Origin: Ruminiclostridium papyrosolvens DSM 2782
GTDB lineage: Bacteria; Bacillota; Clostridia; Acetivibrionales; DSM-1351
Length of the DNA: 64,000 bases
Assembly (NCBI RefSeq): GCF_029318685.1
Contig: NZ_CP119677.1
Coordinates: 372,001 to 436,000, forward strand
Reading direction: 5' to 3'
Under the pieces are notes generated by a model, which worked only from the letters and a program-made list of their open reading frames with translations, was not told where the DNA came from and searched no databases. A program made the translations under genes and the position numbers. Shown piece by piece: positions 49,701-59,570 of this stretch. Within the stretch, counting starts at the first letter, position 1, and the number at the start of each line of letters is the position of its first letter.

Positions 49701-50129
49701 ATGCCAACATTTAATCAGCTGGTTAGAAAGGGCAGAGAAGTTATCGAAAAGAAATCAACTGCTCCAGCTCTCCAGAAAGGATTTAACTCAAAGAAGAAAA
49801 AGCCTACAGATTTAAGCAGCCCTCAAAAGAGAGGTGTTTGCACTGTTGTTAAGACTTCTACACCAAAGAAGCCTAACTCAGCACTTCGTAAAGTTGCCAG
49901 AGTTCGTCTTACAAATGGTTTAGAAGTAACTGCATATATTCCTGGAATAGGACATAACCTACAGGAACATAGCGTTGTTCTTATCAGAGGCGGAAGAGTT
50001 AAAGACTTACCTGGTGTAAGGTACCATATCGTTAGAGGTACTCTTGACACTGCCGGAGTTGCCAAAAGAATGCAGAGCCGTTCAAAATACGGAGCTAAGC
50101 GTCCTAAGGCAGGTGCCGCTAAAAAGTAA
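49701..50129 (+). CDS. rpsL: Ribosomal protein S12
   Basis: A 142-residue decoding-centre protein. It has the streptomycin-relevant loops [15 protein letters not shown] and [13 protein letters not shown] with the usual lysines, so no resistance substitution is visible there. The ATG at 49701 follows AAAGGAGGTG; an in-frame ATG 18 bases upstream is not used. rpsG follows after an unusually long spacer of 222 bases. Confidence 0.97.
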   Translation: MPTFNQLVRKGREVIEKKSTAPALQKGFNSKKKKPTDLSSPQKRGVCTVVKTSTPKKPNSALRKVARVRLTNGLEVTAYIPGIGHNLQEHSVVLIRGGRVKDLPGVRYHIVRGTLDTAGVAKRMQSRSKYGAKRPKAGAAKK

Positions 50130-50255
50130 TAACACAGCGTGCTGACAATTTAAAATGTTAGGTGCTTAGTACGTGTTTAAATATATTTTGTATAAGAGAC
50201 AATAGGTTTTTAATAAAATTATCTATAATCTGTTAAACTAGTAAGGTATATTAAT

Positions 50256-50320
50256 GTACTTGCGCTGACGACGGTTTAAACCACGAGTACCTGTGATACT
50301 TTCTATGGGTATATCCCATA
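50256..50320 (+). promoter_or_regulatory. Paired hairpins in the rpsL-rpsG spacer
   Basis: GTACTTG (50256-50262) pairs with CGAGTAC (50284-50290), enclosing a loop with GGTTTAAACC. TATGGG (50304-50309) pairs with CCCATA (50315-50320). Both lie just before rpsG. In E. coli S7 represses through the S12-S7 spacer; a similar role here is inference. Confidence 0.4.
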
Positions 50321-50351
50321 TCAAATGTTATCATAAAAGGAGGGAAGTAAG

Positions 50352-50822
50352 GTGCCAAGAAAAGGTCATATTTCAAAAAGAGATGTTTTACCTGATCCAA
50401 TGTTTGGAAGCAAAACGGTTACTAAACTGGTTAACAACGTAATGTATGATGGTAAAAAGGGTGTTGCACAGCAGATATGCTACGATGCTTTTGATATTAT
50501 CAAAGAAAAAACCGGCAGAGATCCTTTAGAAGTATTCGAAGAAGCTATGGCAAACATTATGCCAGTTCTCGAAGTAAAGGCTAGAAGAGTTGGTGGAGCA
50601 ACATATCAGGTTCCTATGGAAGTTAGACCTGAAAGAAGACAGACTCTGGGCTTAAGATGGCTCGTTGATTACTCTCGCAAAAGAGGCGAGCGTACTATGA
50701 GAGAAAGACTTTCAGGAGAAATACTTGACGCTATCAACAATATGGGTGGAGCTTACAAGAAGAAAGAAGATACTCATAAGATGGCTGAAGCTAACAGAGC
50801 ATTTGCTCATTATAGATGGTAA
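50352..50822 (+). CDS. rpsG: Ribosomal protein S7
   Basis: A 156-residue head protein of the small subunit and a primary 16S rRNA binder. It starts [20 protein letters not shown] and contains [20 protein letters not shown] and the C-terminal [17 protein letters not shown] start at 50352 follows AAAGGAGGGAAGTAAG. fusA follows 56 bases downstream. Confidence 0.97.
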   Translation: MPRKGHISKRDVLPDPMFGSKTVTKLVNNVMYDGKKGVAQQICYDAFDIIKEKTGRDPLEVFEEAMANIMPVLEVKARRVGGATYQVPMEVRPERRQTLGLRWLVDYSRKRGERTMRERLSGEILDAINNMGGAYKKKEDTHKMAEANRAFAHYRW

Positions 50823-50878
50823 TAATATAATTGGATTGATAATTTATCAATCCGAACTATCGTGAAAGGAGGGTAATC

Positions 50879-52957
50879 ATGCCCAGGCAATTTGATTTGG
50901 AACATACTAGAAATATCGGTATAATGGCTCATATTGATGCTGGTAAGACAACAACAACCGAGCGTATACTGTTTTATACAGGAAAAGTTCACAAAATCGG
51001 CGAAGTTCATGAAGGTGCTGCTACTATGGACTGGATGGAGCAGGAGCAGGAGAGAGGTATAACTATCACTTCTGCGGCTACTACCGCACAGTGGAAGGGT
51101 AACAGGATAAATATTATTGACACGCCGGGGCACGTTGACTTCACTGTTGAAGTTGAAAGATCTCTTCGTGTACTCGATGGTTCGGTAACGGTTTTCTGTG
51201 CAAAGGGCGGTGTTGAACCTCAATCTGAAACAGTTTGGAGACAAGCTGATAAGTATGGAGTTCCCCGTATGGCATATGTAAATAAAATGGATATAATGGG
51301 AGCTGATTTTTACAACGTAGTCTCTATGATGAAAGATAGATTACAGTGTAATGCAGTACCTATACAATTACCAATAGGCAGTGAAGATAGCTTTATTGGT
51401 ATGGTTGATTTGGTTACTATGACTTCTCATATATTTAAAGATGATTTAGGTCAGGTAATTGAAGATCAGCCTATCCCTGACGATATGATGGAAATTTCCA
51501 AGAAATATCGTGAAATATTACTGGAATCAGTTGCTGAACAAGATGAAGAGACTATGATGAAGTACCTGGAAGGTGAAGAACTCACTTTAGAGGAAATCAA
51601 GACCGGTATCAGAAAGGCTACTATAGCTGTTAAAATGATACCTGTAACTTGTGGTTCATCATACAAGAACAAAGGCGTACAACAGATGCTTGATGCAGTT
51701 GTTGATTATATGCCATCACCACTTGACATCCCTGCTATAAAGGGTATTTCAATGGACGGTGAAGAAGAAATAGAAAGACCTGCAGATGACAGTGGTCCGT
51801 TTGCAGCGCTTGCATTTAAGATTATGACTGACCCATATGTTGGTAAGCTCTGCTTCTTCAGAGTATATTCAGGAACATTGAACTCAGGTTCTTATGTTCT
51901 TAATTCTACAAAGAACAAGAGAGAAAGAATCGGAAGAATTCTTCAAATGCATGCAAACCATAGAGAAGAAATACAGATAGTTTACTCCGGAGATATTGCA
52001 GCTGCTGTTGGTCTTAAAGATACAACAACAGGTGACACTCTTTGTGAAGAAAACAATCCTGTAATTCTTGAATCAATGGAATTCCCTGAGCCTGTTATAG
52101 AAGTTGCAATAGAACCTAAAACTAAGGCTGGACAGGAAAAGATGGGTATCGCACTCCAGAAGCTGGCTGAAGAAGATCCTACATTCAGAGTTCATACTGA
52201 CGCTGAAACAGGACAAACTATCATCGGCGGTATGGGTGAACTTCATCTTGATATCATCGTTGACAGAATGATGAGAGAATTCAAGGTTGAAGCTAATGTT
52301 GGTAACCCACAGGTTTCTTACAAAGAAACTATTCGTAAGGCTGTTAAGTCTGAAATGAAATATGCAAGACAGTCCGGTGGTAAAGGTCAGTACGGTCACT
52401 GTGTAATCGAACTTGAACCAAGAGAACCGGGTGCTGGTTATGAATTCGTTAATAAAATTACCGGTGGTGCTATTCCTAAGGAATACATCGGCCCAATAGA
52501 TGCAGGTATTCAGGAAGCAATGAATACAGGTGTTCTTGCAGGATACAACGTTGTTGACATTAGAGTTACTCTTATTGATGGTTCATACCACGAAGTTGAC
52601 TCTTCTGAAATGGCGTTTAAGATTGCCGGTTCAATGGCATTCAAGGATGGCTGCAGAAAGGCAAATCCTGTTCTTCTTGAGCCTATTATGAAAGTTGACG
52701 TTAGCGTTCCTGAGGAGTACATGGGAGACGTTATGGGTGGACTTAACTCAAGAAGAGGACGTATCGAAGGTATGGAAGCACGTAGTGGAGCTCAGAACAT
52801 CAGAGCTATGGTTCCACTATCCGAGATGTTCGGATACGCTACAGCACTTCGTTCCTCCACACAGGGTAGAGGTACATTCTCCATGCAGACAAGTCACTTC
52901 GAAGAAGTGCCTAAGAGCATTCAGGAGAAGGTTATTTCTAACAGAAGCAATGATTAA
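50879..52957 (+). CDS. fusA: Elongation factor G
   Basis: A 692-residue translocase GTPase. G1 is [16 protein letters not shown]2 is the [11 protein letters not shown] region, G3 DTPGHVDF and G4 NKMD. Domains II-V follow, including GMGELHLDI and the domain IV segment [15 protein letters not shown]. It is the canonical FusA1, not a tetracycline-resistance paralogue (normal G domain, context with rpsG and tuf). GAAAGGAGGG precedes the ATG. Confidence 0.98.
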   Translation: MPRQFDLEHTRNIGIMAHIDAGKTTTTERILFYTGKVHKIGEVHEGAATMDWMEQEQERGITITSAATTAQWKGNRINIIDTPGHVDFTVEVERSLRVLDGSVTVFCAKGGVEPQSETVWRQADKYGVPRMAYVNKMDIMGADFYNVVSMMKDRLQCNAVPIQLPIGSEDSFIGMVDLVTMTSHIFKDDLGQVIEDQPIPDDMMEISKKYREILLESVAEQDEETMMKYLEGEELTLEEIKTGIRKATIAVKMIPVTCGSSYKNKGVQQMLDAVVDYMPSPLDIPAIKGISMDGEEEIERPADDSGPFAALAFKIMTDPYVGKLCFFRVYSGTLNSGSYVLNSTKNKRERIGRILQMHANHREEIQIVYSGDIAAAVGLKDTTTGDTLCEENNPVILESMEFPEPVIEVAIEPKTKAGQEKMGIALQKLAEEDPTFRVHTDAETGQTIIGGMGELHLDIIVDRMMREFKVEANVGNPQVSYKETIRKAVKSEMKYARQSGGKGQYGHCVIELEPREPGAGYEFVNKITGGAIPKEYIGPIDAGIQEAMNTGVLAGYNVVDIRVTLIDGSYHEVDSSEMAFKIAGSMAFKDGCRKANPVLLEPIMKVDVSVPEEYMGDVMGGLNSRRGRIEGMEARSGAQNIRAMVPLSEMFGYATALRSSTQGRGTFSMQTSHFEEVPKSIQEKVISNRSND

Positions 52958-52980
52958 TTAATAACATTGCAGGTTAATTG

Positions 52981-53024
52981 CAAGAGTAGACTTTATAGTG
53001 AAAGCACTGTAAAGTTTACTCCTG
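52981..53024 (+). other. Long hairpin between fusA and tuf
   Basis: Twenty bases (52981-53000) pair with twenty (53005-53024) across an AAAG tetraloop; I count 19 of 20 positions paired, two as G-T. No T-run follows, so it is not an ordinary terminator. A TATAAT at 53043-53048 downstream lacks a good -35. A small AGCGC-ACA-GCGCT hairpin lies at 53052-53064. Processing, stability control or a partial terminator before tuf are possible. Confidence 0.6.
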
Positions 53025-53089
53025 TTAAATAAAGTAAATTAGTATAATATTAGCGCACAGCGCTTTAATGAAAGGATGGAGATTTTAAA

Positions 53090-54292
53090 ATGGCTAAGGC
53101 TAAATTCGAAAGAAACAAACCCCACGTTAATATCGGAACAATTGGTCACGTTGACCATGGTAAGACTTCTTTAACAGCTGCTATCACTAAGGTTCTTGGA
53201 TTCCTTGGAAAAGCTGAATACAAAGCATACGATCAAATCGATGCTGCTCCAGAAGAAAGAGAAAGAGGTATTACAATCAATACCGCTCACGTTGAGTATG
53301 AAACTGATACAAGACACTACGCTCACGTTGACTGCCCAGGCCATGCCGATTATGTTAAGAACATGATCACTGGTGCTGCTCAGATGGACGGTGCTATCCT
53401 CGTTGTTTCAGCTGCTGACGGCCCAATGCCTCAGACAAGAGAACACATTCTTCTTTCACATCAGGTTGGTGTTCCTTACATCATCGTATTCTTGAACAAG
53501 TGCGATATGGTTGATGATGATGAACTTATCGAATTGGTTGAAATGGAAGTTAGAGAACTGTTGAGCACATATGATTTCCCAGGCGATGATACTCCAATCA
53601 TCAGAGGTTCAGCTCTTGTTGCTCTCGAAAGCACTTCAACTGATATAAACGCTCCTGAGTATGCTCCTATCGTTGCTCTTATGGCAGAAGTTGATAAGTA
53701 TATCCCAACTCCTGAAAGAGCTACTGACAAGCCATTTATCATGCCTGTAGAGGATGTTTTCTCAATCACAGGTCGTGGTACTGTTGCTACTGGTAGAGTT
53801 GAAAAGGGTATCGTTAAGGTTGGAGACGAAGTTGAAATCGTTGGTTTGATGGAAGCTCCAAAGAAAACTGTTGTAACTGGTGTTGAAATGTTCAGAAAGC
53901 TTCTTGATCAAGCTCAAGCTGGTGATAACATCGGAGCACTCTTAAGAGGCGTTCAGAGAAACGAAATCGAAAGAGGACAGGTTCTTGCTAAGCCAGGATC
54001 AATCAAGCCTCACACTTACTTTGAAGGACAGGTTTACGTTTTGACTTCTGCCGAAGGTGGAAGACATAAGCCATTCTTCAATGGTTACAGACCACAGTTC
54101 TACTTCAGAACAACTGACGTTACAGGCGTTATCGAAATTCCAGAAGGAACAGAGATGGTTATGCCTGGTGACCACATCACTATGAAAATCAAATTGATTA
54201 CTCCTATCGCTATGGATGAAGGACTTAAGTTCGCTATCCGTGAAGGTGGAAGAACAGTTGGTGCTGGTAACGTTTCAAAGATTATCGAATAA
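53090..54292 (+). CDS. tuf: Elongation factor Tu
   Basis: A 400-residue GTPase that delivers aminoacyl-tRNA. G1 GHVDHGKT, the switch [16 protein letters not shown]3 DCPGHADYV and G4 NKCD are intact; domains 2 and 3 follow, with VGDEVEIVG and the end [18 protein letters not shown]-type (here [20 protein letters not shown]). Codon use is strongly biased, as expected for a highly expressed gene. AAAGGATGGAG precedes the ATG. A strong terminator follows. Confidence 0.98.
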   Translation: MAKAKFERNKPHVNIGTIGHVDHGKTSLTAAITKVLGFLGKAEYKAYDQIDAAPEERERGITINTAHVEYETDTRHYAHVDCPGHADYVKNMITGAAQMDGAILVVSAADGPMPQTREHILLSHQVGVPYIIVFLNKCDMVDDDELIELVEMEVRELLSTYDFPGDDTPIIRGSALVALESTSTDINAPEYAPIVALMAEVDKYIPTPERATDKPFIMPVEDVFSITGRGTVATGRVEKGIVKVGDEVEIVGLMEAPKKTVVTGVEMFRKLLDQAQAGDNIGALLRGVQRNEIERGQVLAKPGSIKPHTYFEGQVYVLTSAEGGRHKPFFNGYRPQFYFRTTDVTGVIEIPEGTEMVMPGDHITMKIKLITPIAMDEGLKFAIREGGRTVGAGNVSKIIE

Positions 54293-54313
54293 TTTTTGCT
54301 ATATGTATAAGAG

Positions 54314-54953
<640 letters not shown>

Positions 54954-54976
54954 AATCATATGATAAGAGGGCAAAA

Positions 54977-55027
54977 AAAGACCCCGGAAGATTATTCTTT
55001 AAAATAAGATAGTTTCCCGGGGCCTTT
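54977..55027. terminator. Terminator after the lyxose-isomerase-like gene
   Basis: AAAGACCCCGG (54977-54987) pairs with CCCGGGGCCTTT with one mismatch; the stem continues inward with AA/TT and GAT/ATA-type pairs. T-run quality is better on the minus strand, and the plus-strand tail CCTTTGTGTT is only fair. Confidence 0.65.
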
Positions 55028-55076
55028 GTGTTAAAATTTTACATGAATATCCTTTCAGGTATTTATTGATAAAGTG

Positions 55077-55105
55077 TTTAACAAGTTTGGATGAGGGTAT
55101 ATAAT
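55077..55105 (+). promoter_or_regulatory. Possible promoter of the flavodiiron gene
   Basis: TTTAAC (55077-55082), 17 bases, TATAAT (55100-55105). The -10 is perfect and the -35 poor. The gene starts about 65 bases after the predicted start site. Confidence 0.4.
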
Positions 55106-55176
55106 ATTAGAGTATTATTCTAAATGGATAAGCAAATGATAAACTTGAAATTATATGAAAGGACGGAAAAAAATAA

Positions 55177-56367
55177 ATGATAGAGATAAAGAAGAATATA
55201 TATTGGTGTGGAATAAGAGACTGGGGACTAAGTGTTTTTCACGGGCATGAACTTTCAACCCATAGAGGATCTTCATATAATTCATATATTATAAGAGATA
55301 AGAAAACAGTACTCATTGACACTGTATGGGATCCATATAAGGAGCAATTTGTTGAGGACTTGGACAAGAGTGTAGGACTGTCAAATATAGATGCTATTGT
55401 TATTAATCATATTGAGCCTGACCATGGAGGAAGCCTCGGACTTTTGATGAGCAAAATTCCGAATACTCCTATTTATTGCACAAAAAACGGTTCTGAAATT
55501 ATTAAAAAGTATTTTGAGAAAGACTGGAATTTTAATATAGTAAAAACCGGAGATACTCTGGACTTAGGAGAATATAAGCTGAACTTTGTTGACATGCAGA
55601 TGATTCACTGGCCTGACAGTATGCTCGAGTACGTTGAAGGAGCAAACTTAGTTATATCAAATGATGCTTTTGGCCAGCATTATTGTGGAACAGACATGTT
55701 TAATGATCAGGTTGATACCTGTGAACTTTATCAGGAAGCTATAAAGTACTTTGCAAATATTCTTACTCCTTTCAGACCATTAATAAAGAAGAAGATAGAG
55801 CAAATTGCCTCCATGAATCTTGATATAGATATGATTGCGCCTAGTCATGGGGTTATTTGGAGAGATAATCCGTCACAGATTATCGAAAAATATGCCCAAT
55901 GGGCCGACCTTAACTACAATGAAGGCTATGCAGTAATTATTTACGATACAATGTACCATACTACCAGAGCTATGGCTGAAGCAATAGGAAGAGGCTTAGA
56001 AGAGGAGGGGGTAAGCTACAGAATAATAAATGCTGCTACAAGAGACAAGAGTGACCTGAATGTTGAGATTTTTAAGGCCAATGCCGTTATTTTAGGAAGC
56101 TGTACGGTTAATAATACTGTTACAAGACCAATAGCAGCTTTGTTGGAGGAAATCAAGTCTTTAAAAATTAAGAATAAGCTTGTTGCCGGATTCGGAGCAT
56201 ATGGTTGGAGTGGTGAGGCACACAAGAAGATAAGCAAGGATTTAGGTGATGCTGGTTTGACAATTTGTGCAGAACCACTGGGATTCAGATACAAAATGTC
56301 AGGGCCTGAAGTTGAGCAGTGTGTTGAAATGGGACGTAACATTGCCAGACAACTTAAAGCAAAATAA
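55177..56367 (+). CDS. Flavodiiron protein (FprA-type O2/NO reductase)
   Basis: A 396-residue cytoplasmic protein. The N-terminal diiron domain has a beta-lactamase fold with the full ligand set His78, Glu80, Asp82, His83 (HIEPDH), His144, Asp163 and His224. The C-terminal flavodoxin domain binds FMN (IIYDTMYHTTRAMAEAIGRG; LGSCTVNNTV; GFGAYGWSGEA). It reduces oxygen to water, or nitric oxide, and protects strict anaerobes. There is no fused rubredoxin or flavin reductase, so it is the simplest class A type and needs an external electron donor. The ATG at 55177 follows AAAGGACGG. The gene seems monocistronic. Confidence 0.95.
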   Translation: MIEIKKNIYWCGIRDWGLSVFHGHELSTHRGSSYNSYIIRDKKTVLIDTVWDPYKEQFVEDLDKSVGLSNIDAIVINHIEPDHGGSLGLLMSKIPNTPIYCTKNGSEIIKKYFEKDWNFNIVKTGDTLDLGEYKLNFVDMQMIHWPDSMLEYVEGANLVISNDAFGQHYCGTDMFNDQVDTCELYQEAIKYFANILTPFRPLIKKKIEQIASMNLDIDMIAPSHGVIWRDNPSQIIEKYAQWADLNYNEGYAVIIYDTMYHTTRAMAEAIGRGLEEEGVSYRIINAATRDKSDLNVEIFKANAVILGSCTVNNTVTRPIAALLEEIKSLKIKNKLVAGFGAYGWSGEAHKKISKDLGDAGLTICAEPLGFRYKMSGPEVEQCVEMGRNIARQLKAK

Positions 56368-56442
56368 TATTATAAAGTAGATTTTTCGTGTTTTTTTTAA
56401 CAAAATGCTACTTATAATTATCATAAATATGTTATAATAAAT

Positions 56443-56486
56443 GCTGGTATTTTGAATATTTATATTCGAGTACCAGCTTTTGTTTT
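56443..56486 (+). terminator. Hairpin after the flavodiiron gene
   Basis: GCTGGTA (56443-56449) pairs with TACCAGC (56471-56477), and an inner TTGAATA/TATTCGA extends the stem, followed by TTTTGTTTT. A TATAAT at 56433-56438 lies just before it. Downstream are CTTCT/AGAAG (56488-56511) and GAGGC-AACA-GCCTC (56526-56539). It may terminate the flavodiiron transcript or sit in the leader of the next operon. Confidence 0.65.
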
Positions 56487-56595
56487 GCTTCTCTGTATGT
56501 AGAAACAGAAGTACATAATATTATCGAGGCAACAGCCTCAAACTCAATAAAGCTATGAATAAAATTTCAAATAGTTATGCGAAGGGGGAAGTCAA

Positions 56596-57288
56596 ATGAA
56601 TTACTCACATGAAGTTGAAAATATGTGTGTTGTAAAGAAGGGGCCACATCATGGTCCTGCTCCAATTCCTGAAGAAGGTAAGTGGGTAAAGGCTAAAGAA
56701 ATCAGCGATATATCAGGTTTGTCACATGGTATTGGTTGGTGTGCACCTCAGCAGGGATGCTGTAAGCTCACATTGAACGTTAAAGAAGGTATTGTTGAAG
56801 AAGCTCTTGTTGAAACTCTTGGTTGCTCAGGTATGACTCACTCAGCAGCTATGGCGGCTGAAATTCTTCAAGGTAAAACTATTCTTGAATGTCTAAATAC
56901 TGACTTGGTTTGTGACGCTATAAACGTTGCTATGAGAGAAATATTCAAGCAGTTGGCATATGGTAGAACTCAGTCTGCTTTCTCAGAAGGCGGTCTTCCA
57001 ATCGGTGCAGGACTTGAAGACCTTGGTAAAGGCTTACGTTCACAGGTTGGTACAATATTTGCTACTAATGCTAAGGGCGTTAGATACCTTGAAATGGCTG
57101 AAGGTTACATATTGAATATCGGACTGGATAGCGATGGAGAAGTTATCGGTTACAAGTTCGTATCACTCGGAAAAATGCTTGATGCAATAAAGAAGGGTGT
57201 AGATCCTAAGGAAGCTTATGAAAAGAATATAGGTACATACGGCAGATTTGATGAAGCAGTTAAAGTAATAGATCCTAGACACGAATAA
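56596..57288 (+). CDS. NifU/IscU-like iron-sulfur scaffold protein
   Basis: A 230-residue protein. Residues about 50-130 resemble the NifU N-terminal scaffold: CKLTLNVKEGIVEEALVETLG followed by GCSGMTHSAAMAAEIL, where the GC lies at the position of a cluster-ligand cysteine, and TDLVCDAINVAM with another cysteine. An extra N-terminal segment carries GWCAPQQGCCK, three further cysteines. The C-terminal part (EMAEGYILNIGLDSDGEVIG) is not part of classic NifU. There is no cysteine desulfurase next to it. It is followed 21 bases later by a GGGtGRT-family gene, a combination I know from other anaerobes but with no described function. GAAGGGGGAAG precedes the ATG. Confidence 0.82.
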   Translation: MNYSHEVENMCVVKKGPHHGPAPIPEEGKWVKAKEISDISGLSHGIGWCAPQQGCCKLTLNVKEGIVEEALVETLGCSGMTHSAAMAAEILQGKTILECLNTDLVCDAINVAMREIFKQLAYGRTQSAFSEGGLPIGAGLEDLGKGLRSQVGTIFATNAKGVRYLEMAEGYILNIGLDSDGEVIGYKFVSLGKMLDAIKKGVDPKEAYEKNIGTYGRFDEAVKVIDPRHE

Positions 57289-57309
57289 TTAAAGAGAGAG
57301 GTGAATACT

Positions 57310-58308
57310 GTGGTTAGATTTGAAGGTTATGAAAGAAGAATAGCTCAAATAGAAAAATGTTTAGCTGAGTATGGCTTTAAGAGCCTTGAAGAAGTAAAGG
57401 ACTTCTGTACTTCAAAAGGAATAGATGTAGACTCAATCGTTAGAGGTATACAGCCAATCGCATTTGAAAATGCAGTATGGGCATACACTCTCGGTTGTGG
57501 TGTTGCGCTTAAGAAGGGTATAACAAACGCTTCTCAAGCTGCTGAAGCAATCGGTATCGGATTACAGGCATTCTGTATCCCGGGTTCAGTTGCAGAATCA
57601 AGAAAAGTTGGTTTAGGCCACGGAAATCTTGCTGCAATGCTTCTTAAAGAAGAAACTAAGTGCTTCTGCTTCTTGGCAGGACACGAATCCTTTGCAGCTG
57701 CTGAAGGAGCTATTGGTATAGCTAAAACAGCTAACAAGGTTAGAAAAGAACCACTTCAGGTTATACTGAATGGTCTTGGTAAGGATGCAGCATTTATTAT
57801 TTCAAGAATCAACGGATTTACATATGTTGAAACTGATTATGATTTTTCAACTAATACTCTTAACGTTGTCAGAACAAAAGCTTATTCAAACGGCGACAAG
57901 GCTAAGGTTAGAGTATATGGTGCAAATGACGTTCTTGAAGGCGTAGCTATCATGAGACACGAAAATGTTGACGTTTCCATCACCGGTAACTCAACTAACC
58001 CAACAAGATTCCAGCACTTAGTTGCAGGTACATACAAGAAGTGGGCAAATGAAAACGGTAAGACATACTTCTCAGTTGCTTCAGGCGGAGGAACAGGAAG
58101 AACATTGCATCCTGATAATATGGCTGCAGGACCTGCTTCATACGGCTTAACTGACTCAATGGGTAGAATGCACGGAGACGCTCAGTTCGCAGGTTCATCT
58201 TCAGTTCCTGCTCACGTTGAAATGATGGGTCTTATCGGCGCAGGTAACAACCCAATGGTTGGTATGACTGTTGCTGTTGCAGTTGCTATTGAAGAAAGCG
58301 CAAAGTAA
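57310..58308 (+). CDS. GGGtGRT-family protein of unknown function
   Basis: A 332-residue protein. The family motif is seen as GGGTGRTLHPDNMAAGPASY near residue 260, followed by DAQFAGSSSVPAHVEMMGLIG. The middle has LGCGVALKKG and CFCFLAGHESFAAAEGAIGI, with cysteines that could bind a cluster or metal. The sequence is glycine- and alanine-rich and has no signal peptide or membrane helix, so it should be cytoplasmic. The frame is open from a GTG at 57301, which is part of the ribosome-binding site AGAGAGGTGA; the GTG at 57310 has proper spacing. It is co-transcribed with the scaffold gene. The conserved glycine loop could bind a phosphate-bearing cofactor (inference only). Codon use suggests strong expression. 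Confidence 0.8.
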   Translation: MVRFEGYERRIAQIEKCLAEYGFKSLEEVKDFCTSKGIDVDSIVRGIQPIAFENAVWAYTLGCGVALKKGITNASQAAEAIGIGLQAFCIPGSVAESRKVGLGHGNLAAMLLKEETKCFCFLAGHESFAAAEGAIGIAKTANKVRKEPLQVILNGLGKDAAFIISRINGFTYVETDYDFSTNTLNVVRTKAYSNGDKAKVRVYGANDVLEGVAIMRHENVDVSITGNSTNPTRFQHLVAGTYKKWANENGKTYFSVASGGGTGRTLHPDNMAAGPASYGLTDSMGRMHGDAQFAGSSSVPAHVEMMGLIGAGNNPMVGMTVAVAVAIEESAK

Positions 58309-58341
58309 TTTTTTATAAATTAAGAATTTTAAAGCTGGTAT

Positions 58342-58391
58342 AAGAGGAGCTGTCGCAATTGTTTTATTAAACATTGCACGGCTCTTTTTTT
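58342..58391 (+). terminator. Intrinsic terminator of the GGGtGRT operon
   Basis: AGAGGAGCTGTCGCAATTGT pairs with ACATTGCACGGCTCTT with small bulges, followed by seven T. Confidence 0.82.
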
Positions 58392-58502
58392 GCAATTATT
58401 TCAATTTGACCAAAAGAATATTATATATTCAAAAAGGAATTATAATATTATCTGAAAGACGATTTTAAAAGAATATTTTTTTCACAAAATTTTAGTAGAG
58501 TA

Positions 58503-58531
58503 TTGAACAAGGTAAAAAATCGTATTATACT
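58503..58531 (+). promoter_or_regulatory. Sigma-A promoter of the ctsR operon
   Basis: TTGAAC (58503-58508), 17 bases, TATACT (58526-58531). The predicted start near 58538 touches the CtsR operator. Confidence 0.72.
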
Positions 58532-58539
58532 ATAACTAA

Positions 58540-58556
58540 GGTCAAAGAAAGTCAAA
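58540..58556 (+). promoter_or_regulatory. CtsR operator (tandem heptads)
   Basis: GGTCAAA (58540-58546), GAA, AGTCAAA (58550-58556) matches the CtsR box RGTCAAA-N3-RGTCAAA. It lies immediately after the -10, at the start of transcription, where bound CtsR would block the promoter. Confidence 0.85.
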
Positions 58557-58580
58557 ATCAATTTAAATAGAGGTGATGTT

Positions 58581-59039
58581 GTGGCAAGTTTAAGTGATTT
58601 GATTGAGGCTTTTATAAAGCAAATGATGTCCGACACAAACGGGTCAATTGAACTGCAGCGTAATGAACTTGCAAACCAGTTCAATTGCGTACCTTCCCAG
58701 ATTAACTATGTAATATCAACAAGATTTACCGTAGACAGAGGCTACTATGTTGAGAGCCGAAGAGGCGGTGGGGGGCATGTAAGAATAAAACGTGTTAATG
58801 TAAATATACCGGGAAATTACCTGATGCATATTATATCCTCCATGGGCTCAAGTATATCTCAGCAATCGTCAGAAGTTTTTATTAACAATTTTGTAGATTA
58901 TGAGGTTATAAGCGAAAGAGAAGGATTTTTGATGAAAGCTGCTGTTAGTGATAAGATTCTTGGCGGGCTGCCAATGCCGGACAGAGATATTATCAGAGCA
59001 TCATTGCTAAAAAATATGATTATGAGCTTACTGGTTTAA
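58581..59039 (+). CDS. ctsR: Transcriptional repressor CtsR
   Basis: A 152-residue repressor of heat-shock clp genes. The winged helix-turn-helix is seen as LSDLIEAFIKQMM, IELQRNELANQFNCVPSQIN and the wing RRGGGGHVRIKRV, whose glycine-rich tip senses heat in Bacillus CtsR. The C-terminal dimer and McsB-contact part ends DRDIIRASLLKNMIMSLL. GTG start at 58581 follows AGAGGTGATG. It heads the ctsR-mcsA-mcsB-clpC operon and represses itself through the box at 58540-58556. Confidence 0.96.
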   Translation: MASLSDLIEAFIKQMMSDTNGSIELQRNELANQFNCVPSQINYVISTRFTVDRGYYVESRRGGGGHVRIKRVNVNIPGNYLMHIISSMGSSISQQSSEVFINNFVDYEVISEREGFLMKAAVSDKILGGLPMPDRDIIRASLLKNMIMSLLV

Positions 59040-59081
59040 GAATATAGTTTAAGGGTATTGTTTTTTTAGGAGGTAATTTTT

Positions 59082-59570
59082 ATGCTTTGCCAGAATTGTC
59101 AGCAGAGAACTGCAAACGTACATTTCACGCAGATTAAAAATAACACAAAGTTGGATATATACCTTTGTGAAGAATGTGCACAGGAAATGAGCCATCAGGA
59201 ATTTGTTTCTCCTTTCGGCTTTAATGACTTGATTAGCGGATTATTTGGGGCACAACTGAAACAGGAGCCAGCCGTAAAGCTTAAATGCGAGAACTGCGGA
59301 ATGGAGTATGATGAATTCCTAAAAACCTCAAGGCTGGGCTGTACCCAGTGCTATAAGGCTTTTGCAGATAAACTGGACCCTATAGTAAAAAGACTTCACG
59401 GAAATGGGGAACATCATGGAAAGGTTCCGGCAAGGGTTAGCAGCAATGTGAATATTAACAATGAAATAGATAAATTAAAACAACTTTTAAATGAAGCTGT
59501 TAAAGCTGAGAAATATGAAGAAGCAGCAAAAATCCGAGACAGGATAAAAAGTCTGGAGGTGGGAGAATGA
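59082..59570 (+). CDS. mcsA: McsA, zinc-binding activator of the arginine kinase
   Basis: A 162-residue protein with four CxxC pairs (CQNC and CEEC in the first 40 residues, CENC and CTQC at about 70-90) forming zinc sites, and a C-terminal UVR helix pair (LNEAVKAEKYEEAAKIRDRI) near residues 128-160. It activates McsB in Bacillus. It starts after AGGAGG and overlaps mcsB by four bases (ATGA). Confidence 0.94.
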   Translation: MLCQNCQQRTANVHFTQIKNNTKLDIYLCEECAQEMSHQEFVSPFGFNDLISGLFGAQLKQEPAVKLKCENCGMEYDEFLKTSRLGCTQCYKAFADKLDPIVKRLHGNGEHHGKVPARVSSNVNINNEIDKLKQLLNEAVKAEKYEEAAKIRDRIKSLEVGE

